From assembly GCA_006538405.1 (NCBI GenBank), contig BJKQ01000009.1, forward strand, positions 2,242,001 to 2,306,000: DNA of 64,000 bases, read 5' to 3'. Positions 21,224 to 33,520 of this stretch are shown piece after piece (within the stretch, counting starts at the first letter, position 1; every line of letters starts with the position of its first letter). The stretch comes from Hansfordia pulvinata (Eukaryota > Ascomycota > Sordariomycetes > Xylariales). The translations under genes were made by a program, and so were the position numbers. Below the pieces are notes generated by a model. It had not been told where the DNA came from. It saw only the letters and a list, made by a program, of their open reading frames with translations, and ran no database searches.

Positions 21224-22070
21224 GGGGACGGAGACGGGGACGAGACAAGCGGGCGCCGGCCCCAGCTGCAGGCGGCCAAAGACATGATGCATCACCGTGA
21301 GCGACGGCGCGCAGCCGGAACCATCCTCCTCCCCGCGGTGCACCCTCGAAAGCAAGGACGGGAATCAATCAACCAGCGGGTCAATTGAAGGGCCAGGTCC
21401 GTCGTCCGGTCGCTTCCTTGTTCCTGATGTCGCAAAAAATATATATAACAAGTCAAGTCGACTTAGCCGGCTCAACCGATAAGCCGAGTTATCGCGACCG
21501 GGAGCCCAGCCGGGCTAAACCGCATGTGGCCCCGAGTTACACAACCCTCAACCACCAACTTGCCCAAGTCAGGCTACCTCCCAGTCGGTCCAACACGAAC
21601 CAACAGTCAACCGCCGGCTTTGCTTCCGACTCGGCGACGCGATCCATGCCACTACGCACATTGTGATGCCCCCTGTACTCCGTATGTCCGTCTGTCACAT
21701 GCTCGCAGCTACGAGGGCCCCCAACACCAGCAAGACCAACACCAATGGTACGCCTCGAAAGCAAAGTGACACAGCGAATACGATCTCGTCATGGGTCAAT
21801 GCGGTCAATTCCCACTATCGAGTCTTATCAATGCTCTGTCGCGCCAATCTTGAATCAAACCAAACCAAGCCAAGCCAAACTCATGAATCAAAACAATGCG
21901 TATCCTGTGCGCCCATCCAACAAGCATCCAACATTGCCATCCGGCAATCCCATAGTAATACAAGCAGTGAATCTTCGCAAGACGCCTGTTCCCTTTTCCG
22001 GCCCAATCAACAACGCCTTGCCAGTTCGTCAATGTGGCCCATGCACATGGTCTGATCGAAGCCCCCTTCT
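21224..22070. other. Intergenic region upstream of folylpolyglutamate synthase and downstream of the Ppc89-like gene
   Basis: About 850 bases. It is the probable promoter of folylpolyglutamate synthase (reading leftwards) and the 3' UTR of the Ppc89-like gene. It includes an AT-rich patch at 21433-21460 and a CCAAACCAAACCAAGCCAAGCC direct-repeat stretch near 21858-21880. No gene is visible. Confidence 0.5.
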
Positions 22071-25000
22071 CTAGTCCACAATCCCATTCCAAGTCGCGTC
22101 CTTGCTCATGACGCTCATGATGGTCATCTCCACGTCCTCGGCCGTCATCTCCTGCCCGTGGATCTTCTGGCCCTCAACAACATCATACAAGTGATACAGC
22201 TGGTCGCGCTTCATCTCTCGCTGCTTCTGCAGCTGGTCGATGCGCCAGCTCAGGAGCTTGTGCTGTCGTCGATCCAGCGAGGGGTCGAGGACGTCGTATT
22301 GAGACTGCGCCTTGGCGAGCTGGGATTTCAGGTGGATTTCCTCGTCCCTGAGTCCCTTGATTACCTTGGCCAGAGCCAGAGACGGGTCCTGCGATGGTCG
22401 CATCGTCGGCTGGTCCTCGTACGGGGCCGCCTCCGACTTGCCCTTCGACTTGGGCACGCGATCGGTGACTGGCACCGGGCGTTCGATCCGCACCGTGCGC
22501 TTCTTCTTCTGTCCCTCTTGCGTTGTGCCATCCTCATGCGTGTGTCCATTGACGCGGACGCACACGATGCAGTTCTTGCAGCTGTGGTCGTCGCACAGAT
22601 TGTCGAGAACACGCCTAGCATTCTTGCTAAGAGCCGGCGCCGCCTTCTTGCTCTTCTGCCCTTGGCTCTGCTTGTCCGTGTCCATCGTGATGTCGTCAAT
22701 GAAGAAGGCAGAGGTCATGTTGCGCTCCTCGCTCGTCACCTCAACCTCCGTGTCCGAGTGGCGCCTAGGCAGTACATTGTTGCGAGTCACCTGGCTGGGC
22801 AGACTCATGTCGCTGAAGCCCGACTTGACGCTGAAACGTCCAGTGCCCTCATCATGTTGCGCGTGCTTGGTGGTGGTGGTGTTCTTGGTGGTGTTGGTGG
22901 TGTTGTGTGATTTGGACGATTGGTTGTTGGTCACCTGCTTGCTTGAAGTCACACGGTGCGAACTGGTCTCGTCAGACTGCGTCCGTCGCATGGCCGGGGC
23001 AGGTGTCACCGACTCTTCGACTGACAACTGATCCACATCGACCTCGCGCGTGTAGTCATCCTGCAGAGCCAGGTCCGACTGAGAGGTCGCGCTTCCAATG
23101 GTTGTCTGGGTCAGGTTGGTCTTGCTGCGCGCCTCAACGGGCTCAGCAATGCGTGCGGTTTTCACCGGCTTGGCCTTGTCGGCAGCCTTGGCCAGATCGG
23201 CAACCTCCCGGGATAATGCCCTGGCAGAGTCAATGGCTCGGGTGGTGCGCTGGGTCTGCTGTGTTGTCGTCGCTTCGCGCTCGGTGCGCTCGTTGAGCTG
23301 AGTCGTGAGAGCCGCCTCTCGTTCCATCAAATCCTCGACTTGCTGCGTCAAGGTGGAGTATTTGTCGGTGAGGGTGGTTTCCGTCTTCTTGTTCTGCTTC
23401 GAGATCTTCTCGTACTTCTTGGTGACCTCGACGAGCTGGTCACTGAGACGGGCGTTCTCAGAAGCAAGACGACGCTTCTCTTGCTTGGTGGCTGCACGCT
23501 CCGAAGCGAGTTCAGCCTTCATGTCGATGATTTCTTGGTGCAGATCGGCATTCTCGACCTCCAGAGCACGGTTCTGGTCCTCAAGCTGTACTCTCGCATC
23601 CTGAGCGTCAAGCTGCAAAGTGCCAGTAGCATCATTTGCATTGTTCAGCTGGGTCTTGATGCTGAGGACCTCCTCCCAAAGCTCTCGGGACCGACGCTCG
23701 AGGAGCTCATTTTTCCTCTCAAGAGCATGCTTCTCAGCAAAGAGCTGCTCATTCTGTCGTTCCAAGCTCTGGTTGTCGTTTTCGAGTGCAATCTTCTCGC
23801 TTGTGGTCGTTCTGTGGGTTCGACGGAAGGTGGTGTACTCGGTTTGTAGCGTGCTCACACGCTCTTTGGTGGACTGGAGTTGGCGCTCGAGCTCGGACTT
23901 CTCCCGGCCGAGGGTCTTGTTGCTGGAAACCAGGCCCTCGTTCTCCTCGACCAGCTCCCTGTTGTCCTCTTCCAGAGCGGTAATGTGCTCTTCAAGAGCT
24001 CGGTCGCCTTTGGTCTGCTCGTTGACGGCCTTTTGCGCCCGTCGGACCTGTGCCAGAGTCTCTTGGATTTCGGCCTCAGCCTCATCGATGCGGTTCTGAC
24101 TCGCGGCATGTTCTTCGATGATGTTGCGAGCCTCTTTGAGCTCGACCTCGAGGCGGCTGATTTGCGCACGGTGATCAGCCACCTTTTTCAGAGCATCGTC
24201 GCGCTCAGTGGCGAACGACTCGGTGTGAATCTTATTGATGCTCATCTTGCGGTTGACTTGATCGAGGCGGCTCTGCAATGAAGTGACTTCTTTTTCAAGA
24301 GCTATCGAGGGGTCAGTATGGGTTGAATTCGCAGACGGGGGATGATCGACTGACTTGTCTTTTGAGTAGTCAGGTACTCAACCACGGTGCTGCCAGACTC
24401 GTTGGCAAAGTCATTGCCTTTGCGCGAAGCATTGCTGGAGAGCTGGCTCTGCAGAGCTTGCACCTCCTCGTTCAGCTGCTCGGCTTGCTTGGAGACCTGC
24501 TCGTCGTGCTCCTTGAGCTCACGAATCTCGTCCCGGATCTTATCCATGGACACAAAGATCTTTTCCTCCTCTTCTGGCAGAGCAATGCCGTCCACATCGG
24601 CGTAGGGGCTTGGTGAGCCCAGAGATTCGCGGTCGTGGACTTTGCCATGCTTGACAAAGACAGGCACGCCGTTCTTCATGGAAGACCACCGAAGGGTGCC
24701 GGAGACGAAGTCGTTGATGTGCGCGAGACTCGGAATGAAGAATGAGCGCGCAGTGTGGTTGCCCGTCGCAGGAGTGGGAATGGCGGGTTGCACAGGGGCC
24801 CTGGTGGCCTTGGCGGGTGTGTTGGGCTTGGGAGCATCCGTTGTTGGTTGATGCTTCTGTTGCGGATGTTGGGATTGCTGCTGTTCTGAAGATGTCTTCC
24901 GGGCAAGTGCGTCCTCGAACTGAGCCGTCTTGAGAGTCTGAATCAAGGTGGTGACGTTTGCTCTCCGGGGCTGAGAGCTCCTCATCGAGTTCGGGGTGGG

Positions 25001-26259
25001 CCCTCTGGGGCGTGGCGACGGGGTCGCCTCTGGCTGCAGCTCCTCCACCGTGGGCGGCTGGTGCGTGATCTACTGCCTGTTAGCATGTGGCTGGTGGGAA
25101 GGACAGAAAGGAAAAGCATTGCCTCTGTTTGCAGATCACGGAGGCGGCGGGATGTCAAGCGTCGGGGCTTGACAGATTTCTTGGGTTCCTCGGTAGGAAT
25201 CTCACGAGCCTCGCAATTGCTGACAACTGGCTAGGTTGTTTCTTGCTTGGCTCGGATCCTCGCAGGTTGAACGGGGGCATCAACCGGGAAGTCACGCGTC
25301 TGGTGACTGCTGGCAACTGGCCAGCTCGCATCGTCCGTCGATCGATTGCCGGCCGGTTCAAGGGCTGGTTCGATGGGATTTTTGCGAGCCCGTTTCTTGA
25401 TGAAAGGCATGATGGGGGTGAACGGAGGCTCGGGCGAGTTTTCGAAGCTTCGTAGAACCCCGATCCGCGAGCAAGTAGAAGAGTAAAAAGATGACAAAGG
25501 AGAGAACATGACGTTCGGGTCGAACTCCTTGAGGGTGATGGCTGGTGGCGAATAAGACGCCACCGAGGGAGAACACCGGATGACCGACCCGATGGGAGAG
25601 AGTGGGGAGAAGCCGGCCAGCAAAGGCGCGGGCCCCTTCGCCCGGAGATGTCGCGGCGGCGTCGATGCCGCACAGATGTCGGAAGGATGGGAGAAATCAA
25701 ACCGGGTCTCCTCGCCCGGGTCCCGGATGGGATAACATGGCATACATTGCCGGGAAACAGATCTCGCCGCAACATCACTGACCTTTGTGTGGTAGATGGG
25801 CTCGGGGGTAGCAATGGTCGATGAAGATGGTGGTATGTTCTCCTTGACCTCGAAATCGCGCGTGACATGGTCGCCGGTGACATTGTAAATGTCGTCGGTG
25901 GGCTCGGCCTGAGCGTTGGCATTGTTGCTCCAGCTCTTCCACTCGGGGAAGTGGCGGCCAAGGACCGATGTGTTGATGTTGTAAGACATGGCGTTCTGGG
26001 ATTGCTGCTGGGTATGGGTTCTGGTGTTGGAAGTGGCGGCCTCACGCGACGTAGTGGTCGTCTTGTGCATGGGCGGCAGGTGGTCGAAACGACGAGTAGA
26101 CTCGCCCTCGGCAGGACCGATGGAGATGTCGAGGTCCGAGGTGAGGGACACGGTGCCGTGGGAGCCCGTGGAGGAGAGGGGCGAGTTGAAGGGGTTGTCG
26201 TTATTCTGGTGCATCTCCCGCAGGATGCGGGACTGGTAGCGGTTCGTCTTGGACTCCAT
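22071..26259 (-). CDS. Spindle-pole-body coiled-coil protein, Ppc89/Cep57-like; in-frame TAG
   Basis: Proposed exons, in transcript order: 26259-25123, 25069-24355, 24301-22071 (about 1360 codons). The N-terminus is disordered and S/T/P/Q-rich, with LGRHFPEWKSW near the start. The middle is a very long coiled coil (EKSELERQLQ-type heptads), then a low-complexity N/T/K stretch, a cysteine cluster CDDHSCKNCIVC, and a C-terminal region resembling the Cep57 microtubule-binding domain (LAKVIKGLRDEEIHLKSQL). Fission yeast Ppc89 anchors proteins at the spindle pole body; a structural role at microtubule-organising centres is inferred. The 53-bp intron at 24302-24354 is canonical (GTCAGT, TACTGAC branch). 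The 53-bp intron at 25070-25122 has a GC donor (GCAATG) and a GCTAAC branch. Codon 343 (25231-25233) is TAG although coding character continues in the same frame on both sides. Confidence 0.8.
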
Positions 26260-27609
26260 GGAGCCAGGCGACGCGGAGCAGCAGGCCGTCGCGTCAGACA
26301 AGGTCGTGCCGCTGCCCGAGTGGGAGGAGAGGGGACGGCGACGCGTCAGAGGGGAGCCCGAAGCGCGTGAAAGTAATGCGACGGGGCGTGCCAGGTGTTT
26401 GATAAGCGGTTGCAACGATGGGCAGAAGCCACATGTGCGAGCAGTGTGCAGTCGAGAGTTGGGAGAACGCGTGTGGAATTGAGTGCGGTGAGGCAAGAAC
26501 TGGAAGCTGGAGTGCAAGCGGCGAGAGCGACTTGGCGATGGGACAATCGTGTTGTGGTGGCGCGCGGAAAGCGCGAGCGGGGCCCCTTCTCTCCTTTATA
26601 TGGTGGCAGGTGGGATGGGCGCGTAGCTGCGTCTTCCGGCAAGGTTGGTGAGTGCTTGCTCGGGATGCGGAACGGGAAGTAAACAACAGACAAGGTTAGT
26701 GACGCGGGTGTGGGTCTCGGCCCGCTGTGCGGTTGAACCGACACCGCGACGCGGGGAGTAAGTTTAGCTTGCGCCCCCACTATAAGCCTTGGGCTGCACT
26801 CCTATTGGTTCATTCGAGCAGCAGCAAGCCTTCACCTGCACTCCAAGCGGTTAAACGAGAGGGTGCCACCCAGATCCTTTTTCGGCTAGCTTCTGTTTTG
26901 CTACAGAGGCGCTAACCTCTTTCTATCACTGAGTTAATGTCATTGTTCGCGACTTCACCTCCCCTCGTCCCTGATTGAGCGCTCACCTGTGACTGGAGCT
27001 TCCAGCAGACCTCCCACGTTGAATTGCAGAGTCTGTTGCAACTTGGAGCCTGAACACGGCCTGTATCGCTTTAATACTTCCGTGCCGGCCAATGTCCATT
27101 CGAGAGACGTACGTACGCGTCGGCCCCGTGCCCGGTCGCGTTTCGCGGCAGGTCTTGAGCATCGGCCGCTGTACGCGCCAGGTCAACACATCGTGGCTTT
27201 GGCTTGCCCCGCCATCTGGGTTCGTAGGTGAACCTTGGTTTTGATGCATACGGGAAGTCTCTCTCTTACCAAGCGTCGGGAATCTCCGGCATGGTGTACC
27301 AATCGTCTGACTTGCCCATCTCGTTGACTCAACTGTCCATGGTGACCTACGGAGTACGATGCTTCCAGGCACTGCCTGTAGCTCTTCCGCTCCTGTACAA
27401 GTCCGCACCATTTGAAAGAGAATAAACATATGGCATCGTCGTCTCAGCTCCGTATCAGACCAACGTATCGCATGTTGCAGTCATCGAAGAGATGCGGGGT
27501 CTTCTGTTGATGATGTCAATTTCGAGCCCGGCGCAGCTCCCTCGTCGGAAGAGAATCCGAAGAGAACCCGGAGGCAATGCATAACTCAAGCTCCGAAACA
27601 ACGGTATGT
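26260..27609. other. Upstream region of the Ppc89-like gene, no other gene seen
   Basis: The first 500 bases are the likely promoter of the minus-strand gene. Beyond about 26800 there is nothing recognisable except a GACGTACGTACGCGTC-like palindromic stretch near 27107-27122. Confidence 0.5.
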
Positions 27610-27993
27610 TCACGGCCTCCGGAACTCAATGTAAAGATCATGCCATCTGTGGCATTGCTCGCACCACCTCACGTACATTTCGGCTGCAACCACGGGCATG
27701 ATTGCGGACATATTGTGTTCTTCGATGATCCGTGCCTCGTACCATCTACCAGGCTCCAGCCTCTGCCAGACGTTTCCAAACCACAACAATGATAGTGCTG
27801 CTAGACAAGTTATGATTCGAGCACGCTTTTGCCCGCGTACTAGGTTCGTCGAGACTCCGAGTTTGTCGGGTGCCTCCGTGGCTTTGTTGATGCATAAGGC
27901 TACCCATTGGGCGCCGAGTTCAGCCACTCTGCAGATCAACACTTCTGGTCGAGCTGGAAGCTGTTCGCCCCCCGACGCAATCGGCAAAAACAT
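27610..27993 (-). other. Uncertain 127-codon open frame, possibly a gene relic
   Basis: ATG at 27993, stop at 27610. The predicted peptide is not low-complexity (contains WVALCINKATEAPDKLG and GRWYEARIIEEHNMS). A second open frame in the same orientation lies just upstream (27936-28175), as expected of a decayed or spliced gene. Third-position GC is much lower than in the other genes. I recognise no family, and chance is a real alternative. Confidence 0.2.
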
Positions 27994-28175
27994 ATGAGAG
28001 CTTTGGGGGCACCCAACACCTCTTGATCGGGCTCGGCAGCCGCCATGGCGACCAGGTAGCGCTGCTGCGCATACGGGGCCCTGCTACAGTCGCATTCGAG
28101 ACTTGCCTCGTAGCTTAGCAGCTGACTCGGTTCGGAGCTGCCGCTGACGATATGAGCGTGGCTTAGCAGACACAA

Positions 28176-30355
28176 AGCAGCCGTGTGGCTAAAGTGTGGT
28201 GAGAATCGGAGACCAGCTGCTCATCCTGGCGGTCGCGTCCAAGGGGGCGAGCTGGGCTGCCGGGAGGGCAAACGAGCGGCGGTTCAGGGACTGGTATCAT
28301 GGCCTGAGATAGAGACCCAGTATGTCTGCACCACCGGCTTGGATACCGGCTCTCCCGAACATTCAAACACTTCTTGGAGAACGACAAGGTTCTTCGCCCT
28401 CTCAAGTGCGTTGCTCACGGGGCACCCGTTCCACCATCCGCCGGGGCAAGATGGCCCAGAGTTGATATGTGCTCTTTTGCGATCACGCACTAGACACGGG
28501 AGAAAGCAGGTTCCGCGTGGTCTCTCCTAACATGCCCTAGTAAATTCCAGCATGTCTCTGCTCTGCCGTGGCTTCTGGCGTTCGACCAACACTCGCAGGC
28601 GTCTCGGAGACAGCCTTCGAGACCCATATATCTCTTCCGAACGCGTCGAGGTAGACATCCTGTGAGCGTATCAGGTAGAAGCAATCGAGTGCCCAAGGGG
28701 AAAAGAAACACGTTGACGCTTCGCCGAGCTATCCGAAGCTGACCGCTCAGGCATACTTTGCCGCATACCTTAAGTACTCCAACAGCCACGCGTACTCTAC
28801 CTTTATCACTTACGCATACTCCAGGAGCTGCGGGTGCCCCAACAGCTGCGAATACTACCGCAATTACGCAGAAGGCTGCTCATACCTTCAAGTCTGCGGG
28901 GGTTGCGTCATAGCTTGCGGGCCAGGAAGCCTCCATGCGCAGCGTCATTGACGCCCCGTAGAATTCCACTGACAGACTTCCCTTGGCCCTGATTCTCGAA
29001 TGTGATCGAGTCGTGTTCGGTACTACAACGGACTGTCCTGGTGCCAGAACTACCAAACGATAACCGCAAGGCAAACCCCTGAGGGCCCGAGCCAGCAGCG
29101 GGGTGAAGCTGACAATCACGAGATGTGTAATTGAGCAGATCATGAACAAACGAGGTCTCCCTTTACACACAAGCCAATCACTGGTAAAAGGTCCCTGGGG
29201 TAGGAGTGTAAGCCTACCTGAGATACATCGACCGGGAAAACGTCTGATACCAACGCTGGGAAACTCACATTACTGTCGTTGTCCTCCTCGTCAGATCAGG
29301 GGGTTCCGCCCGAGCTGTTCGGCCCCGCGGCTTTTACCCATAGAATAGCCACGGTTCTCTTGATCGCCACTGACTGTAACATTGAGGCTCTTACCTCGCG
29401 AGACTATCACGGTGGAGCTCAGGAGAGAGCACTCCCCTTATAAGCCGGGCCATGGTTCAAGAAGGAACTCGTCCTTTGTGACCCTCTGAAGCCGACGTAG
29501 CTCATACCATCACCATTTCATGACAAGTTTTCTAGAAGCGCTCAGCGAGTATTATCTTTGGGATTTGGGAGGCCCGACGGCCGTCACGATCTTGCTGTGG
29601 GATGAGCATCTTCGTTTGTTGGAGAGTAACAGGTGGTTGTGGCTGGTGACTCAAGACGGCCACATCTGGCGTTGAGCCTACCAACGATCTCGCTGGATGG
29701 GAGAAGGGGACTCTGACGCCTAGCCAGAGGAAAACCGTTTCAAGCTTTCCTTCTTATTAGTCGCGAGGAGGGCCGTGTATAGTCTTGGAGCCAAATTACG
29801 CAGGCTGGTCGCCCGCCCCTCTGTGTCCTCCGCGAGGGCTCGTGGGCGTCACCTGATACATCGCTGGGCACACTCTCGCAATCTGCATGTGATGACTACT
29901 TAGCTTAACGCGGCTGCTTCTAACCGACTCATGGGGGTCGATTTATCGACAACGGGACCTCTGGTCGCTGATGCAAATGGGTTACTTGAATGTTGTGCCT
30001 GGGTCAAAGTATGAAGCCATTGGACTGGGAGTCGGGACTAGGCAGGCCAGCGCTCCAGCCATGCCGCTTCAATAATTGATCGACGGACAACTAGACAGCA
30101 GAGCATTGAGGCGTTTGATATCGAGGCTCGAGGGGCTAGTCCAAACATTTCAATCAGTAGACGTCGGTCATTCGCCGCCTGCTCGACACTGAGCTCACGA
30201 CATATCGGGTACATCTAGATAGCAGAATATGCGCATCGCACTGCCCCCTGGCCTGATCAATCGAGCCTCGACCTAGTGACGACAGAGTGCCCTGGCGAAG
30301 CAGAATTGAAGCTCATGCCGTCCCGTGGAAGGGCTAGTCTCGAGTAAAAGACCCT
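28176..30355. other. Intergenic region, no supported gene
   Basis: About 2.2 kb. The only structure I can point to is a degenerate repeat patch at 28750-28880 built on ACGCATACTCC / AGCTGCG variants. Stretch 29400-30350 has no open frame above 60 codons and no recognisable element. Confidence 0.45.
28750..28880 (+). repeat. Degenerate repeats of GCATACT(CC) and AGCTGCG type
   Basis: Recurring words GCATACTTT, GCATACCTT, GCGTACTCT, GCATACTCC, GAATACTACC and GCTGCGG, AGCTGCG spaced about 20-30 bases apart. The array is too degenerate to define a single unit by eye. Confidence 0.35.
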
Positions 30356-30973
30356 TTGAGCACATTTCGCCTCATGCTTGTTGATACTATCGTGAGAGGC
30401 TCCCAACCAGCTGTGCCTCCAGATCGGTATCCATGGTTGGTTGCTCCAACAGACGACCTGGAACCCGAGCCATATACTGTGATGAGCCTCGCAGCTTGCG
30501 TAGATTCATGTTGTGCCGCTATGAAGGAGCTTTGGTCCGAAGGTGTCACACCACCAAGCTCCTGTCACCACGAGTTACCTCCCAGTGACCACGAAACCCT
30601 GGTGCATTTCATAGGTATCCCTTGGCCTGGGGTGCAAAATCTCACGCAATACTGGACGAGGTGTGCCCAGCACACGAGCGCTCTCGGCCCTCTCTGCTAT
30701 GGTAGCTGGCCTCGATCCACAATAAATCGGACATATCCTTCGAAGCCCTGGCAGAAACCGCCAACGACCCATTGGCACGGATCGTCCCTCAAGCCGAGCA
30801 TAGCATCCAAGATCTCCGCAAGAACATGTAGCCAGCAACTGGATACTTTCGCGAATTCATTACCCGCACCAAAGCACCACCCTGCTTGGAAGGCCAAAAC
30901 ACAAACAGAGTGCCCAAAAAGCACACCTCAGTTTCCCGGAGGAGAGCGTCTTCGCGCAAGGCCCGCATGTTAG
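30356..30973 (+). other. Uncertain 205-codon open frame, possibly part of a decayed gene
   Basis: Open frame starting near 30356 (first ATG at 30374). Parts read like protein (VAPTDDLEPEPYTVMSL). From about 30715 a neighbouring frame reads better (SFEALAETANDPLARIV) up to a stop at 30831, suggesting a frame change within a relic. I recognise no domain; composition is unlike the confident genes. Confidence 0.2.
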
Positions 30974-31831
30974 TATCCCCTCCTGAGGCCCCTAAGGACC
31001 CCCAAGGACATCCCGAACCCGGACGGGGCGCGGGCACGTGACCCTTGCTCCGGGCCCACGGACATCGGCATGCGACCCTCCGCCGGGGCCCGGCGGGCAC
31101 TGGGGTCCCCACACGATCATGTCTTTTAAGGGGACATGCGAGTAGAAGAAAAATGACGAGTCGTACGATTTCCCACCCAAGTGGGGGCCGTAGGATATCG
31201 CTTCATCACCGATCGGATTCCCACGGACATGGTCCCTTTTTCCATCTTCGTTCATCGTTGAGACAGAGGACCCTTTCACCTCACAGCTCGAGGTCCTAAC
31301 CTCGCTCGCAGAATCGCGGATGGCATGCGAAAGGAAGAGACACTGTGTGTGCTCGTCCCTCCAAAAGACTTGGAGAGAGGTCTAGCTAGGTAGACACAAG
31401 GCCGGAGCCCCCAGGTTCCTAGACAGTGATGCTCATCTTCGAACCCCATTGATCGCTCGCTTGGGCAAGTCGAGACAGAAGAAATTCCGCCCATCGCGCA
31501 GCAACGCGTCGCGACCGGGCTCTCTTCTTCCCCACGTCCTCGCGCAAACGGGGGTAGCCAGGGCTACGCCGACGATATGAGGCTGGGACCGGGGAGAGGG
31601 TGGCCGGTAAAGACGACCAGACCCTTTGAGCGGCTGGGAGAGGAGGATCTCAGGTCGCGCACGCGACTCGCCACGCAGATGTAGGGCCCCCGTACGCGCA
31701 CGTCTGGGACCCCTAAGCAAGGGACGGGTGAGTCCGGCGGTGATGAGCGCAGCCAAGAGAGGAGGAGACCCTGGACATTTCTCAGCCTCGGGATCCAGGT
31801 CGCCGACGGACCAGCGCCGCCGGAACAACAA

Positions 31832-31855
31832 CATCATCATCATCATCATCATCAT
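31832..31855 (+). repeat. (CAT)8 microsatellite
   Basis: Eight perfect CAT units in non-coding DNA. Confidence 0.9.
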
Positions 31856-32299
31856 CGTCAAGACGGGACCCCTGGACCCCTGAGGAAATGCGGGCAGGTG
31901 GATGGGTCCGGGGTCAGATGGAATGCCAGACAGTCTGATGACAGAATGCCATACATGCATAAGAGGCGGGCTGATGAGAGGGCATTGAGAAGGGGGGGTT
32001 TCAGACCCTTCATGTCTGCGGTGCTTCCATCTGCGGCCAACCCCGTCCGTACCTGGAGCGAGCTCGTTCTGTTTGAGTGCGCCCGAGTTGCTCTGCATCG
32101 GGCCAATTGGCCGCCCATCGTTACTCGTGGGTTGCCAGCGCCGACAAGCCACAAGCTCCGAGATTTTCGGTCTCGGGCGTTTGCGTTCGGTGTGTGATAC
32201 ATGCATACGAGATGCACAGCGAGAGGGCATGCATGTCCCTGACGCTGTCCCACGGCCGGTCACACAGACAGGCGAACGGGCTCGGGCCATAGACTGGGT

Positions 32300-32371
32300 C
32301 AGTCCGTCCGTCAGTCAGTCAGTCAGTCAGCCAGTCAGCCAGTCAGTCAGTCCGCCAGTCAACCAACCAAC
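32300..32371 (+). repeat. CAGT/CAGC tandem array
   Basis: About 18 imperfect tetranucleotide units, mostly CAGT with CAGC and CCGT variants, fading into CAAC units. Confidence 0.9.
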
Positions 32372-33362
32372 CCCTATTCGACTCGCCATGTTGAGTACGA
32401 GCAGTCGTAGTGTACCTTACATACTCGTAGGTATCCATGTCGATGGAGGTGGGACAGAGCACGACGGCGCTCGTGCCTGCGGCTCTGCGGAAGGCGTCTG
32501 TTTGCCAGACCACAGAACGCAAGGGTCTCCAGGTATCCGTAATTGGCCATTTGTTTCCTCGTTTCTTTTTCGAACCGGTTCGTTGGCATCTCCAGCAGCG
32601 TCGTCCTCATTCGTTAGTGCGCCACGGCCTGGCCACGATTCCCCTCCGTTTCTTGTTTTCCCCCATGTCCTCGTCGCCGGGAACTACGAGTACCCCCATG
32701 GGCAAGGGCTGAGACGCCTTTTCCCCATCCCGGAGAACGCCGCAATTTCCATCTGGCACTGGCCAGGGCGCCGCAAGCCGGTCTTTTTTGCTTGTTTCTT
32801 CTCCTCCCCTCCTATCTCTCTGTTGCCTTTGCCGTGCCTGATCCCCGACACAAACACCCGCGACTTGTGTCATATCATGGCGGCAGAGGCACGGGGGCGG
32901 GCAGGGCCTTTTTTCACCTTCTCCCCCTAGCCCTCTTCTCTGCTCTTTTCTTTTCTTTTCCCCTCGGCGTTCCTTCTTGGCAGCCCTGGACCCTTACTAT
33001 CGCTCTCCAGGCTGGCCCCTAGCACGGCATTCTTCAGTGGTCTCACCCGCAGGGAGCACGTACATGGCTCTATGTCTCTGGGGGCACAGGGTTGGGACGA
33101 TGGAGGAGCGGACGGTCCCGGCCCATCGTTCTTTTCCTTTTCTCTATGAGAGGGTGTGCCGGGTGGCTGCAAAGGGACAGACGGGCGAGAAAACCGGTTT
33201 TGTGACCTGCTTCTTAACCGCCTCGCGACGGTCGGCGCAGACCTCGACCTCCCCCATTGTCTCTCATTCCGGGTGCCAACGCCGGCTGCTTTCACAGGCA
33301 TCCTTTGTCTTTGCGAACTGGGCAGTCTTAGGACCCCCCCACCCCAACAGCAAGCGCCGCCG

Positions 33363-33376
33363 TACGAATACTCGTA
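33363..33376. repeat. TACGAATACTCGTA palindrome variant
   Basis: The 14-bp palindrome with one change. The identical variant recurs at 43141-43154. Confidence 0.65.
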
Positions 33377-33500
33377 CCCTTCCCGTGCCTATGAGGCGTT
33401 CGTAATAGTTCGTCGTTTGCTCGCGCCATGGGGGCCATCTAGGGACGGCGGCGATCGGGCCAAGAAAAAGCAAAGAAGGCAGAAAAGGAAAAAAAACAAA

Positions 33501-33520
33501 ACACACACACACACACACAC
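33501..33520 (+). repeat. (AC)10 microsatellite
   Basis: A perfect dinucleotide run following an A-rich stretch. Confidence 0.9.

Noticed and set aside
25231..25782. Intron starting at the GTCAGT donor after HTK in the Ppc89-like gene
   Set aside because: The frame stays open and protein-like for 180 codons beyond the donor, and no good branch point and acceptor were found that would also remove the in-frame TAG.
31433..32930. Two 285-codon open frames on opposite strands (31433-32290 minus; 32073-32930 plus)
   Set aside because: They pass through the CAT and CAGT microsatellites, show no domain or coding bias and overlap each other.
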